Of a stretch of DNA of 64,000 nt, positions 1-12,641 are shown piece after piece. The notes below the pieces were generated by a model. That model was given only the letters and a program-made list of their open reading frames with translations. It ran no database searches and was not told where the DNA came from. Position 1 is the first letter of the stretch. Each line of letters starts with the position of its first letter. A program made the position numbers and the translations under genes. Source of the DNA: Albifimbria verrucaria (taxonomy: Eukaryota > Ascomycota > Sordariomycetes > Hypocreales > Stachybotryaceae); the NCBI GenBank assembly GCA_020081605.1, contig JAHREC010000013.1:1550001-1614000 (forward strand), written 5' to 3'.

Positions 1-420
1 TTCGATGCGCTCTACCAAATGGGCACCCGGGCGTCGTCGTTCGAAATCAATCGCACGCAGTCTTCGCTTGGCACCACCTCCGCGGTGACGAACAGTGATT
101 CGTCCGTAAACGTTTCGTCCACCCTTGCCATGACCCTTCTTGGGGATGGTCAACGGCAGATAGGGTCTACCTCGCCAAAGATGGTCGTTAATGGGTCGCC
201 GCAAATGTCTCACACCGGGCGTGCGAGGCTTGTAGGTTCGGATGATGGCAGACTGGGCACCGGATTTCTGGATGCTACTGCTCGCGTCGCCTCCCAAGCT
301 CTTGGGAGCCGTAGCCGACGTCTTTGCCGCGCTGGCATATCCACGGAAAAGGGTGGGTGTCGAGTTGAAGAATTGGAAGCCCCTGCGAACCGCAGACAGC
401 TGCAGTCGTTGTTGCAACAT
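1..420 (-). CDS. rml2: Mitochondrial large-subunit ribosomal protein uL2m (Rml2), 3' part beyond the window
   Basis: Core protein of the mitochondrial large ribosomal subunit; the uL2 family supports the peptidyl transferase centre and subunit joining. Read on the minus strand from the ATG at 418-420, 140 codons run without interruption off the left edge. The first ~50 residues are rich in Arg, Ser and Ala and poor in acid, as expected of a mitochondrial presequence. Then come RTYKPRTPGVRHLRRPIND, the uL2 segment IPKKGHGKGGRNVYGRIT and VRHRGGGAKRR, which are diagnostic for the family. The frame stays open upstream of 420 with no earlier ATG before a stop, which fixes the start. No intron or frame break is visible. 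The C-terminal half lies outside the window. It diverges from the cyclin B gene. Confidence 0.93.
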   Translation of the reverse strand, partial: MLQQRLQLSAVRRGFQFFNSTPTLFRGYASAAKTSATAPKSLGGDASSSIQKSGAQSAIIRTYKPRTPGVRHLRRPINDHLWRGRPYLPLTIPKKGHGKGGRNVYGRITVRHRGGGAKRRLRAIDFERRRPGAHLVERIE

Positions 421-1964
421 GATTTGTCTGTCGGAAGGACTCGAATGTCGATTAGGGTCTCGGGATGGTTCGGATTTGTAGGGTGGAAAAGCTCTCCTGA
501 AAGTGATGGAGGAGAGGCCGCAGCGAAAGCGCAGCAGACCGAGATGGCCCGTAAGTGCTGATGAGGAACTTCAGCTTCAAATAAGTAGCTCAATTCCAAA
601 AGAGCCCTCGGCAGCGGCCCGACGACAAGTTCAATCGCCAGGTGCAGTGAGATATGCTCAACGCTCGCTCGCGCCAGCAGTTGGTTGGTGTAGTCGCACG
701 ACCTGGCTTTGGAAATTTCAACGGAGCGTTGGAGAACGTTTTACCGAGAGAGAGACAGAAAGAGAGCTAGGCTAGGGATCGGCCTCACAAGCCACAGCAT
801 CAGCCACAGTGTCCAGGACAAGCAAGGCCCCAGGGACCCCATATGTGGCTGGTGAGGTCAGCTCGCGGTGCGCGACGAGCCACATGGTACGTGCACGAGT
901 GCGCGCCAAATGGTTGCCCCAGGCCGAGGCAGCGCAACCAATCAAGCAGCCGTTGCTCCGTGGTTGCCAGTGTTGACGCAGGGCTAGAGCGAAGCCATTG
1001 GCCGGTACGTACCCTTCCGTCGCGCAGGTCGACCACTTCGCGTTCTGTGAGGAGCTTTGTCTGAGCTCCACGTCCCTGGGATCCAACCTCTTCAACGCTT
1101 GAGATCATATTTCGCTCTCTGCTTTCCTGTTTCTCTTGTTTTTCCACAATCAACAACATCATCACTCCTCTCCCTCTCTTCCAATTTTCCAGTTTTCCGC
1201 CCTTTTAGGCCCTCAGCTTATCCACCAGCCCGTCTGTCAAAGAGTCATTCTCTATCCGCCTACACTACACAGAGAGCGCGCGCCCAACTTGTCGCCCTCC
1301 GGCACCCGACAAGCACCGCCGCCGCACCACGACCCGCCGTCGCGTACTGACTGTGACTGCACTGGGACCGCCAGGCCCTCAATCTCGTCTAATTCTGAGC
1401 TACTTACTCAGAGACTGCGGAAGTGGGACAAACGCCTGCTGACGTAGCAACGGGCATCGCGACCCGCGACAGAAACCAAAAGGTACGTACCCAGCCGTGT
1501 CTGATCCACTCCACGTCCCTCCCTGCCACTGCTCCGCTCCTCAAAACACTTCCCATCGCCCTCACGACAGACCTCTTCCAACATAAACATCTCGCCTCTC
1601 ACCTTGTACTTTCCTTTCCCTGGTCGCTCCGCCTTTTATACCCTTCCTCATCCCGCAATACGAGTCCTCCATGGTGGTCATCTAACGCGTCAATTCAGTT
1701 CTTAACGACATCTCCCCAGAGACAACATTCCAATCGCGGTCTCGGTCTTGGATACCCGCCAGTCTCTTCGCTACCCAGAGGTAAATTGGCTTCCTCCCCA
1801 TTTGATATCATTATCTCGGCCCGTTGCTCCTTTGCTTCCCGGCCAGCTCTCCTTCTCCTGCGTCTTCGCCAACTTTTCAACGCGTCTTGTTCTCCTGCTG
1901 ACTCTTCCATCAGCAAATTCTCTACCACCAGTCACCTCGAGCTACGGCTACCAGATAACTCAAG
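421..1964. other. Divergent intergenic region between rml2 and cyclin B
   Basis: No coding sequence is supported here. It holds a purine-rich patch near 745-772 and long pyrimidine-rich tracts near 1100-1260 and 1500-1960. Such tracts are typical of filamentous-fungal promoters and leaders. AAAAG followed by GTACGT near 1480 could be the donor of a leader intron with an acceptor near 1699; this is only a guess from the splice-like motifs. Confidence 0.5.
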
Positions 1965-3534
1965 ATGCCTCCCGTGAGTAACCATGACGCGTTTTCACCC
2001 ACCTCTGGGCTTGTGCCTTGCTGACCCAGCCGCCCAGGGTCGTCCTGCCCGTCAACGCCTCGTGTCGAACGAGAACGACGAGAACAGCTCGACGCGTATG
2101 ACCAGAGCCAAGGCCGCCGCCCTCAGCGTCGACGAACTGGCAGTCCCTCCAAGGGAGCTTTGCAAACCAAGAACTCCACAGCCAATGCCATTGGCCAACG
2201 GAAACGTTCAGCACTCGGCGATGTCAGCAATGTGGCCAAGGTCGACGGTGTCGAGGGAAAGAAGGCCGCTGCTGGCAAGGGTCTGGTCTCCAAGGCTGCC
2301 CATCCCACCGGCATCCAGAAGAGCTCGGCCCGTACCACCACCCGAGCTGCCCTGAGCACCAAGGAGATTAAGAAGCCTGAGGTCAAGAGAACTGGCTCAG
2401 GCTCCTCGCCACCGGTGCTGTCCAGAAGCGAAAGATCGCGTCGACCACCAGTGTCATCGAGGAAGAGCCCGCCGCTCACAAACTCGAGCCTGTCCGAAAG
2501 AAGCTTCACCCGCTGGACGCTGAGAAGAAGCTCCGAAACGAGGCCCAGAATGACACCGAGGTTGAGGCGCCCTCGCCTGTTGCCGAGCCCATTGCCGAGG
2601 ACAAGTTCAAGATGACGGATGAGATTCGCGCTCTTGAAGCCGAAGACTTGGACGACCCTCTGATGGTTGCCGAGTATGCCACCGAAATCTTCGAGTACCT
2701 TCGCGACCTGGAGGTCAAGTCGATCCCTAACCCCAATTACATGTCCCACCAGGATGATCTCGAGTGGAAGATGCGTGGCATCTTGGTCGATTGGCTCATC
2801 GAAGTCCACACACGCTTTCACTTGCTGCCGGAAACCTTGTTCCTGGCTGTCAACATTATCGATCGGTTCCTGTCCGAGAAGGTGGTGCCCTCATTCGCCT
2901 GCAGCTGGTCGGTATTACGGCCATGTTCATTGCCTCCAAGTACGAGGAGGTCCTCTCTCCCACGTGGAGAACTTCAAGCGTATCGCCGATGACGAGTATG
3001 AGGAGGCGGAGATTCTGAGCGCTGAGCGCTTCGTTCTCAGCACCCTGAACTACGACCTCAGCTACCCCAACCCCATGAACTTCCTTCGTCGTGTTTCGAA
3101 GGCGGACAACTATGACTTCCAATCTCGCAGCATCGGCAAGTACCTCATGGAGATCAGCCTCCTCGACTACCGCTTCATGCCCTACCGCCCCAGCCACGTC
3201 GCTGCTGCTGCCATGTTCCTGGCTCGTCTCATGCTTGACCGTGGCGAGTGGGACCAAACCATCGCCTACTACGCCGGATACACCGAGGAGGAGGTTGAGC
3301 CTGTCGTTCAGCTCATGGTCGATTACCTTGCCCGGCCTATCATTCACGAGGCTTTCTTCAAGAAGTATGCTAGCAAGAAGTTTTTGAAGGGTAAGACATT
3401 ACTACATTATGAAATAACAACTGAGCTCGGCTAACAACAAATGCAGCTTCGATTCTTGCCCGCCAGTGGGCGAAGAAGAACGCTCCCTCTTCAACATCAC
3501 CGACGTGGAGCTCTCTCTGGATCAACTGTCATAA
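1965..3534 (+). CDS. G2/mitotic B-type cyclin (NimE/Clb family), with 5 frame breaks
   Basis: Regulatory subunit of the mitotic CDK, controlling G2/M entry. The short first exon (1965-1973) is followed by an intron at 1974-2037; a second intron is at 3391-3446; stop at 3532-3534. The N-terminus has LVSNENDEN and a destruction box RSALGDVSN (about 2205-2231) for APC/C degradation. The cyclin box begins with MRGILVDWLIEVHTRF and continues through FIASKYEEV; the C-terminal cyclin fold ends in FKKYASKKFLK. Reading is continuous only if one C is missing at each of five places: 2145-2147, ~2405, 2888-2890, 2959-2961 and 3485-3487. With these, exon lengths sum to 484 codons plus stop, the usual family size. 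An essential gene with an intact cyclin box between breaks is unlikely to be a pseudogene; sequence error is the better explanation. Confidence 0.93.
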
Positions 3535-4731
3535 GTTTGATACCTCTTCATTATCACCTGTCCCCACCTTCTCTCTGCGTCAAACGAACCCTACATCTAG
3601 AGAGGGAGAGTCGCCACAAGACACGGCCCACCCACTCCTGGGTCATTCCATTACGTTAATACGCTCTGACGATCGTCCTTCACCTCCTGGTCGATGCCAC
3701 TAGCCGCGGAGGTCCGCGCTGCTTGTGGTGATCTACTCATGCCCCGGCACTTGAAGCCTGCTCAGATCACAACACATGATAGTCATAACATAGCCGTCTG
3801 GTTATTCTACATTTCCCAGCAAGAAATCCTGTTAGTCATTCAATAAACGGCGCTCGGTGTCTTTGGCGAGGAGTCTGGTCTGGTTTTGTCATGGTGGAGT
3901 TGGCTGCCCCAGCAACCAACCCAGCATAGTCGAGTTTTTTCTGATTTCATGGGGCAACATTCCGCGAGTCTGGGAAGAGGGTCATCGAGGGCCTGTTGAA
4001 AAAGGTGTCAGATCCTCGCTCGGCCAACATGCCTCGGCAAGTCAAGCATCTGGGCTCTGCTGGCTTTGAGCACTGTCATGAATCTTGTATATATATCGTG
4101 CTTGGTCTAGGAGAGAAGCTGAAGCTGGAATGGAATTTGCATACTTTGCCCATACTTAATGTTGAGCATGCGAACATCGCTCATGCCAAGTCACTAGAGT
4201 TCATTTGTGAAAAAATAAGTTACTTTTCAAAAATGTTGTTTATCGATGTTTATGTCGTCAACATTGGAAATGAAGGTGGGCGGGCTTCTCTGTGTGACGG
4301 GGCAGTGACAAGCGTGTTGTTACAGGACATATGCATTAGCGCCGTCCAACGAACTGCAGCGCTGTGAGACCCATTAACTGGTTCGGTCCCTCCCCATAAA
4401 AATGCCGCTGTTCAGTAAAATGATAGGCCCTTCCGCTCTGGTACCTTACAGCGAGGTCACCTGCTGCCTCATTTCAGCGTGTACCTTGGCGAATGCTGCT
4501 TCACTTCACCTCTGTTGACGGTGAGACTAAGACGCCAATATCTCACATCTTTGGACGCACCGACACGGCCCTTGCCTATCAACGCACGGCCTGTTTGTGC
4601 GGATATTTCATAAAGTCTCATAATTAATTGCTGACTAATCTTTTATTCTGACATTGGTCGTCCAGCTTCACTTGAGACGTGAGTTTCTTGAAACTCATCC
4701 GGGCTCGTTCTCAAGCCGGCAAACGAACGAA
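3535..4731. other. Spacer between cyclin B and the THO subunit gene
   Basis: This holds the 3' untranslated region of the cyclin gene and the promoter and leader of the WD40 gene. A region around 4080-4260 is comparatively A+T-rich. I see no conserved coding sequence and no RNA gene. Confidence 0.5.
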
Positions 4732-6081
4732 ATGGCGCCGTTGCTCAGAGCCAGACAGAGTCTGTCGAAGGACAGGTTCTCGGGGTACTTTGGTAATCTC
4801 AGGAGCCAGCCGTATAACGACCCGAACTCATCTAGGGGGCCAGCTCTCATGGGTATGTTGTTCGTCGTGGACGTCTTTACCGGCTCAGTCACTGATTTGC
4901 AGCAATTTCAGTCTGCGCTCGATTGCTTGGAATCCCTTGGGTACCCTCGTCGCTACGGGTTCTGCCGATAAGACGTTACGAGTCTGTGAGTCGAGCCATG
5001 GCTGGGCATATCCCGGTCCAGGGGACGGAAGCCGACAGGAAACAAGTCACGTACTAACACGAGCTGAAGGGAACCCGGAGAAGCCTCACGTGAAATTCTC
5101 CACCGAGCTCAAGGGGCATGCAGCGTCCGTGGAAAAGGTTGCATTTAACCCGACCAAAGATGCGGAGCTCTGCAGCGTGAGCAGCGATGGTGTGGTCAAG
5201 TTCTGGGACGTGCGGACCAAGGCGTGTTTCAACGAAGTCAAAGGCCTTGGGGACGCCTTTACGCTCGTGTGGGCTCCTGACGGGCAAACATTGGTCGTTG
5301 GGAACAAGGTAGATGCACGCCTTTTGCCATTTACGAGCGTGCTTCGGCGATACTAACTGCTCGGTGCCAGGCCGACAACATCTTTATCCTCTCCCCAATC
5401 AGTCTACGCCGATCTCGTCTCATCAGCAGTCCGTTCAAACGAATCAGATATCATTTTGCTGGAGCGGGCAAAAGATCTTTGTCACCACGGCCGAGGGCAG
5501 CATTCGGATTCTTTCGTATCCGGACTTTGAGCCCGTCCTCCACTTGAACTACGGCGAAGAGCCCAAAGAATTTACTCTTAACGGGCACACCTCGTCTTGC
5601 CTGACCGCGGAGCTGCAGCCCATGGGCAGGTACCTCGCCACTGGAGGTTCGGACTCGATTATCGCGCTGTGGGACACGACGGATTGGATCTGCCAGAGAA
5701 CCATTACCCGCATGGTCGGGCCCGTGAGGAGCATCAGTGCGTCTACACTCCCTGAAACGAATCACAGGCAGTTACAGCTGAACTGACATGCTGCAACGCT
5801 GCAGGCTTTACATTCGATGGCAGCTATGTAGTAGGAGGTAGTGACGAGGGTAAGTTCTGATCTCCGTGGGAGCTCGGGTCCGCGTTGAATCACAGCTAAT
5901 CATTTGGCGCCGCTTAGGCAATGGGCTGGAAGTGTCTCACGTAGAGACTGGCGAGCATGTGCACACGTTTAAAACGGCAGGTTCTTGTCCAGTGGTGGCA
6001 TGGGCCCCAACTCGATATTGCCTTGCGTACAGTGACTTGGGCGTTCTTCGCATTGTTGGGGTCGACGTTGACAGGAAATAA
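4732..6081 (+). CDS. THOC3: THO complex subunit 3 (Tex1/THOC3-like WD40 protein), 2 frame breaks
   Basis: Seven-bladed WD40 protein of the THO/TREX complex, which couples transcription to mRNA packaging and export in the nucleus. Six exons: introns at 4853-4911, 4986-5069, 5309-5370, 5737-5804 and 5850-5917. TACTAAC branch points sit at ~5052 and ~5351. WD motifs visible include LVATGSADKTLRVW, LCSVSSDGVVKFWD and LATGGSDSIIALWD. The N-terminal DRFSGYFGNLRSQPY and WD content match fungal THO3 proteins. Two single-base gaps are needed: in the G run at 4835-4839 and the C run at 5393-5396. The total is then 336 residues, normal for the family. The start at 4732 is the first ATG leading into that N-terminus. 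Confidence 0.85.
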
Positions 6082-8627
6082 GGACCGGGTACATGGCAAT
6101 CAGTGGTATCTACGCGCTCTCCACGACCCGACGATAAGGTCGGAACATCCGGAGTTGTCTGGGATTCTACAGGCGAGGCAGATCAAGGGGTTTGCTTTAC
6201 AGTAGCAGCACAAGCGACAGTGCAAGCTGAGCTAAATCGGACGTTACGAGCAATCGGCCGAGATCCGCAGACAACACATTGGACATGAAGGGAGCCGGTG
6301 CTCAATTTGAGACCATCGACGGAGGTGTAGGAGTCAGCTCGGGAGAACTGGAAACCGTCCAAGGCGTGAAAGCCAGCCGGGCAGTCGCAGTGTAGTGGGG
6401 TGCATGGGCGGGGAAGAGGCTGTGGACGATGTGAGGCTGAAGTGCCGGGGTGGTATGTGTTCGTCTTGTTCGAGAAGATTACCCTTTCGATACGGCATAC
6501 TCATTGGCCAGGTCTTTGATTGAGACGGCCGTTGCCATTCAGTTTTCCAGAGTGTCTCCAAAATGGTTAGCAGCCCGAGATTGGTGCCGGTACCGTCCAC
6601 GGTGTCATGTGCATATTTGGCTTCCGGTCCTGATGAGGGGTTGCCGGAAAAGACCAACACGAGTTATACGACGAATCCAACATTAGATGATGTTAAGGCC
6701 AGACAAATCTGGGCCCAGCCTTGTGATGCCAGGTTTGCAACAGAACCGTCATCTTGCTTAGGCATTTTGACCATGCAAGGCATATCTCACCAAGTAGGTT
6801 GAGATGAGATGATGCAATCTTAGGTTGTAAAGGTAGGGTTGCCGTAGCCAGGTTTCTTGTGTCGCATATCAGATTGTGCCAGTCTGGTTGTTGCACGGCC
6901 TTGTCAGATAGCAAGTCGGTTGTCAAGCATCCTCAAAACAGCAATAAGGCTGAAGGCGCCGCCATGAACAAAGTTCCATGCCGTAGTGCAGTGCCACAAC
7001 GGATACCACGGAGGCTGCCACATGGGCAGGCAACCGCGAGGGCAGGACTCGCTCCGTGCGCCGGGGTCTTGGTGGGTGGCCACGTCTGACGGAACGTGTT
7101 AGGATCTTGTTCAGGGCGTAAAGCATCAAGGGACCTTGCGTGGCTGGACGGGATCAACATGGTTACGGCAACAGGGTTCGTTTCACCTCAGCCCGGTTGA
7201 TATGATGCGACTGCGGTTGAAGACGCATCGTATACGCATGCCTCTGCCTTGAGGTGAGGGTGATGGCGAGGGTGACGGCTGGGCACCTCTCAAGGGTAGG
7301 GAAAGTCGGTGTCTTGCATCCAAGCTGCGGCTGTTTGTGCCGCATCAGGCGCTAGCCGTTGGGACAACGGTCCCTTGTAAAGCGAGGGAGAATGTTGGAT
7401 ACGTGGGATATGTTGAGCTTTTGCTGGACTGCCATGTTGCAACTGGTGCCGAGGTAGACTGGGGGAGCTGGTAGCGAGGAGCTTTGCAGTAGCGCAAGCT
7501 ATTGTTGAGAGCGCCGCGGTACCGGACAGATTTCAGACCAGGGCGACAGTTCGGAATGGAGTTCGGCAGCACGATAATGCACTTGTAGGTAACTTAACTA
7601 ACCAAGTCGGTGTGTGGGATGCTTTAACATGCCAAGCAGCGTAAGCTGACCAGAATCGAAAGCAACATGAAGGGATGCGAAGGGATGCGATTGGGAAGAG
7701 AAGAGATGAGATTGGATTCTTATTTTAGGTTTGCTAGTTTGACCGCAGCACGTTGGGTGCCTTATCCAGCCATGCGGACACTGGACGGTTGCAGGAAAGG
7801 GAAGCGAAGCCGTCTCGTTTGGGAAACTAAGGGTCTGAGCCTCGCAATAACAATGGCAATGCAATGTTAATTAGGTAGCAAGTCTAACTTACCTGGTCTA
7901 GGTAAGTAGTCTAAGGTAGTTTCATTGCAGTATTATTAGTCTTTAGAAAGAGAAAGAGAAAAAAAGATTGGGATGGGTCACCGCCCACTTGTCCCTCAGA
8001 TTCCGTGACCACAGGGCTGCGGGATCAGCCGGGGCATGTGGGTACCTCTGCAGTGAACGACAACCGGAAAGATACTTACAACAGATACAGGGCCCGCCCG
8101 TCAAAGGAAAGGAAAAAAAGATTATTAATGTCGAGCCCAGGTCCAAGGCACCTATAACCTAGCGCCCATCTACCGCCTACCTACCGCCTACCTACCGCCT
8201 GCCTCTACCTGTACATACGTACTCGCCTAGCTACCTGACGCATACAAGGGACCTTCTCCCCCTCCCTCCCTCGCGCCCTGCCTGCCCCAAACTTTGGGAG
8301 AAGGTTGTGTAAGCGAAGCAAGCAATCAATCAATCATGGGGCCTTCTGTTACCCGTGCACGGCAAATCTAGACTTGTGATTATCACCGCGGCTTCTGCAC
8401 CATCTTCCTCTCCGCACGCCAGCATCGCGACTTGGCCACATCGGTTTATCGGTCGCCAATCCCAACTCCGCTTGTCCGTCGCTGCGAACCGGGAGGCCAC
8501 CAGCCCCTCGGACTTCGACCGCGCAGAGAGACAAGACTTCTACATGCGTCGGCCCCCGCGGGCTTTGCCGTTTCCACCACCCTTATCCTCCACTCGCACC
8601 GTAGACGCCTTCTGAGACATCCTCACC
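6082..8627. other. Intergenic, 2.5 kb, no recognised gene
   Basis: Only short overlapping open frames without recognisable domains occur on either strand, the longest about 108 codons on the minus strand at 6334-6660. The end nearest the Zn2Cys6 gene has a small CTACCTACCGC repeat and pyrimidine-rich leader sequence. I see no RNA gene or mobile element remnant. Confidence 0.4.
8170..8198. repeat. Short direct repeat, 11-bp unit CTACCTACCGC
   Basis: Two full copies and one partial copy in tandem, upstream of the Zn2Cys6 regulator. It belongs to the wider family of CTACC/GTACC-rich motifs scattered through spacers of this window. Confidence 0.7.
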
Positions 8628-11499
8628 ATGCCCGGAGCTTCGGATAATGGGCCCTCCGCCAACGGCCCCAGCAGGGCCAGAGTCCTCCCGACGATTTCGA
8701 TGCCGTCCCCGCGACGCCGCCATCCCCGACAACTCCAGCGTCCCCAAGCCCAAGCGCCTCGCCTGCATGATCTGCAGGAAGCGCAAGCTCAAATGCGACG
8801 GCGTGCGTCCCAGCTGTAGCACATGCTCCCGTCTCGGCCATTCCTGCGCCTACGATGAACAACGCCGGAAGAGCGGGCCAAAGCGCGGATATGTAAAAGC
8901 GCTGGAGGAGCGTTTGAGTGAGCATCCCTCCCTCCCTTCCGCCCGTGTTTGCTCTGCGCGTTCCCGCCATCCGGGGCAACGAGCTTGAAACCTTGCTGAC
9001 TCGATTGCGTGCCTAGAACAGGTCGAAACCCTCCTCAAGACCCAAGAACCAACCACCAACAGCACGAGCCCGTCTAAGCCCATGGGCATCTCGATACCCT
9101 CCGCTCACAACCCACAAGGTTCAGCGCCCGGCCATATGTCTGTCGGGAACCCTTCGATGGGCATGCAGGATCGGGACATGGACACTTTCCGCTTCAACGG
9201 TGACTCCCCACGGCGGGGAACATTGAAGATTTCAACTTCAACACCAACATGGGCATGCCGATGAACAATGTCGGCGGCAACTTCACCTGGGAGATGATTG
9301 GGCTTGGCTTAGAGGAACCACTGCCGCCCCAAGAAACCATCGATGAGCTGCACCAGGTTTACTTTGAAAAGGTTCATCCGTCAATTCCCATGATACACAA
9401 GTACCGATATCTTGCGGCCATGAACCTGTAGGTCTCCCATTCCCTGTACAGCAGTAGCAGCGACTGACGAGAACATTCTCAGCGCACCAAGCCAGCGCCC
9501 TCCCGTCTGCCTGAGATACGCCATGTGGACGATGGCCTGTGCCATCACAGACAAGTTCTCGGATCTCAAAGATCTGTTCTATCAGAGAGCGCGCAAGTAT
9601 GTCGAGGCCGACTATGTCAAAGGTTACGGCGAGCACATGATATCTGTTGCGCATTGCCAAGCACATTCTCTTCTGGCCTTTTACGAGATGAGAATGATGT
9701 ACTTCCCTAGGGCTTGGATCAACACAGGCTCAGCTGTTCGTTTGGCGCAGATGTATGCCCCCTCCCTCGGTCTCCATGGTATATATCAAGCTAATTTGCC
9801 ATACAGGATTGGTTTACATCGACTTGACGGTCAAGGCCTAGAGGTCAAGCAATGCATACCGCCACCCAAGGACTGGACTGAGCGTGAGGAGCGGCGACGT
9901 ACCTTTTGGATCGCGTTCTGCGAAGATCGGTACACCAGCATTGGTACAGGTTGGCCCATGGCCATAGATGAACGGGACATCATGACGAACTTGCCATCAT
10001 CGGAGGAGGCCTATGACATGAGCAGACCGGAGCAGACTCAAACGCTACAAGAGGCCACCACCGCGTCAGGCGCCAGTAAATTGTCGTCATTTGGCAGCAC
10101 TGTGCTCATGGCGTCCTTGTTCGGTCGCAACTTGATCCATCTGCATCGAACGGATGCAGATGACTTGGAGCATGACCAAAATGGGCCATTTTGGAAGCGC
10201 CACCGACAGATGGACAACATCTTGCTTAACACATCATTGTGTCTGCCTCCCCACCTGAAGCTACCGGCCGGGATAGGAAACCCCAACATAGTTTTCACGA
10301 ACATGAGCATCCACACTTCGACCATTTGCTTGCATCAAGCGGCCATCTTTAAAGCAGAGAAGAACAAGCTTCCTTCTTCTGTAAGTGCGGAGAGCAAGGT
10401 CAGGTGCATTACGGCGGCAAATGAAATTGCCAGCATAATGAGGAATATTTCGCACATGGATTTGGCATCGGTATGTGTCCCACTTTGAAGCTGAAGCGAT
10501 AAGCCCTCTATCTCATGGGATTGGCATCTCTAACTCGCTGTGCAGATGAACCCTTTCATGTCGTTCTGTCTATATGTTTCTGCACGAGTCTTCGTACAAT
10601 ATCTGAAGAGCCGACCGGATGATAGTCAGACTGTTGACTCACTAGGCTTCCTCATCTCTGCGATGAATGCCTTGAAGCGCCGCAATCCTTTGACGGAATC
10701 ATTCCTTGTTCAGCTGGATGTTGACCTCGAGGCACTAGCCTTGCGGATTCCAAAGCTGAGGAATGCATTCCCACGTGGTGGAGACAGCGTAAGTAAATCT
10801 CTTTTTCAGCCTTGTGGGAGTGGTTGTCTTGAGCACACGATTCTAACTTGCTTAGCCTTGCGGTCAAAATGGAAATCCAACCTCGAGATCACAGCCAATC
10901 TGTGATGATCCTGATGGAGTGCAAGGTATTATGGCATTCCGAAATGATTGCCATTTCAGAGAGCCCGGCGAGGACAGCAATATGGCCAACGGGCAGGAGC
11001 CGCAAAATGACACACAAGGTAACGGGGAGCATCCCAGCCTACTGGGTTTGCACAGGCATGGCTGAGCTCCGAACAAACGATACCAATTCTCACGCCAAGC
11101 TCGGGGACTTTGTACGACAAGAACGGCTCGGCGAACGGAAATCTGTCAGGGTTTGGGGATGGCAGCGGCGACGGACAAGATACATCAGTCTCGCCAGACT
11201 GTGGACAGTCAAGTAGCGGGCCAACACCGAATTCGAGCACCGGAGCTGGAGGGTCTGAATCACGGACTCATCTGGCTCCGGGGCAAATGAATGGCTCGGC
11301 CGGGCAAGGCTTCCAAACTAGCCCAATCGTTCAAAACCAGAACATGATGGGCCAGGGTGGTGTCGACACGACAAATCAACTCTTTTTCCCTGAGGCAAGC
11401 GGCTTCGCGACGATGGCGGGCTTGAACGATCAGCAGGGCGGTTTTGGCATGCCCAATGGTTGGGGCGACATGCAAGGGCAGGCAGGCATGCCCCAGTAG
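8628..11499 (+). CDS. Zn2Cys6 fungal-specific transcription factor, 4 frame breaks
   Basis: Nuclear binuclear-zinc-cluster regulator. The DNA-binding domain has six cysteines as C-x2-C-x6-C-x6-C-x2-C-x6-C (CMICRKRKLKC ... CSTCSRLGHSC), followed by a basic linker GPKRGYVKALEERL and a short coiled coil. The middle homology domain includes YFEKVHPSIPMIHKYRYL and REERRRTFWIAFCEDRY. The C-terminus is Gly/Asn/Gln-rich and low in complexity. Introns: 8918-9016, 9428-9482, 9753-9806, 10471-10545, 10789-10855. Single-base losses are inferred near 8685, near 8740, at 9215-9218 and at 11033-11035. With them the exons encode 841 residues. Family conservation around MNPFMSFCLYVSARVFVQY supports the exon calls. 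The target genes cannot be told from the sequence; no enzyme cluster adjoins it. Confidence 0.88.
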
Positions 11500-12641
11500 G
11501 AGAGGGCGTTTTGCGTGCGCTGATGAACTTGAGACCTATGGACGCAATGGATCTATCGTCATGGGACTCGAACAATGAAAATATGAGGTGACGGGGGTTG
11601 AAGCAAGGCGCGTTGCAGGTCGATGTTATGGACGTCCTCGGGTCGGGGGCGTTTTGTGGATGATTGCTTTTGAACACGATGGAAACCGGCCACATGTCGG
11701 TGAGGGAATGGATCTTGGTGTGGTGATGGCTTTTTGGCATTTGGCGTTGGTCTTTTAAAGTCGGGCTTATTTTGTAACAACATTGCAGAACGAAGGATGG
11801 GTGCGATGGACATTGCCCAACGGGCTATCATGATGGGAGACAGATATCAATATATAGGTGATGGGCAATGCTAGATACTTCATTCAATCAACATATACAC
11901 CACTCCTTTCCTCCTTTGCCAGTTTGAAATGATTTGTTAGCGCGCATGTCTTCATAGTCTACGTCGGAAAACATGTTCGATCACACGCCCCGAGACATGG
12001 TGGTTTATCTAGGGTAGCTTGTCGGTGGAGTTGGGGACTTGAGGTCGCAAAACGAAGTCCAGATACGGATACAGAGAGGCCCACTAGATCTCGGATCAAG
12101 AGACACCAACCCCACCTTATAAAGCAACTAGTGAGACGGAGCATCTCTTAAAGCAGCAACGACAATTCAAACATCAACCAGCAACCAGGGACAGATGAAT
12201 TGATATAGAGCAGTGCGGAATCGCTCACCCACGAGGGCAGAAGGTCAGATTGACAAGACGACATCCGTCTCTAGTCGGCAGGCCATTGGTTCCTCGTTGA
12301 ATGGCTGGGCTGCATCCCTACACACCTTCACACGGAGTTGGCCAGTCCGCAAAGAGCGGCGCTGCCCCGGTCCTCACGGCTGCCGGGCCGGCGTCACCTC
12401 ACCCGCCACTCTCTTCTTCTTCCGTCACGGCGCTGCCTGGATCAAGGAATCGCGGACGTCTCGGTGAGGGCCACGCTGGCCATGGGAGAGCCAACGAGGC
12501 GTACCTATATGCTCCCACTCTCTTACAACAGGAACGGCATCCGCAAGCGCACCAAGCCCTAGCGGAGGAAGCGAAGACGACTTTGTGAATCAGACAGGCG
12601 AACATCATCGCCAACCAGATGTAGAGCAAGGTCTTGCCATC
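11500..12641. other. Spacer between the Zn2Cys6 gene and the GST gene
   Basis: This carries the 3' region of the regulator, then the promoter and leader of the GST-like gene. An open frame at 12301-12588 ends just before the first exon I accept. It could be part of a longer N-terminus for the GST gene if a further frame break or intron exists; I cannot confirm that. Confidence 0.4.
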
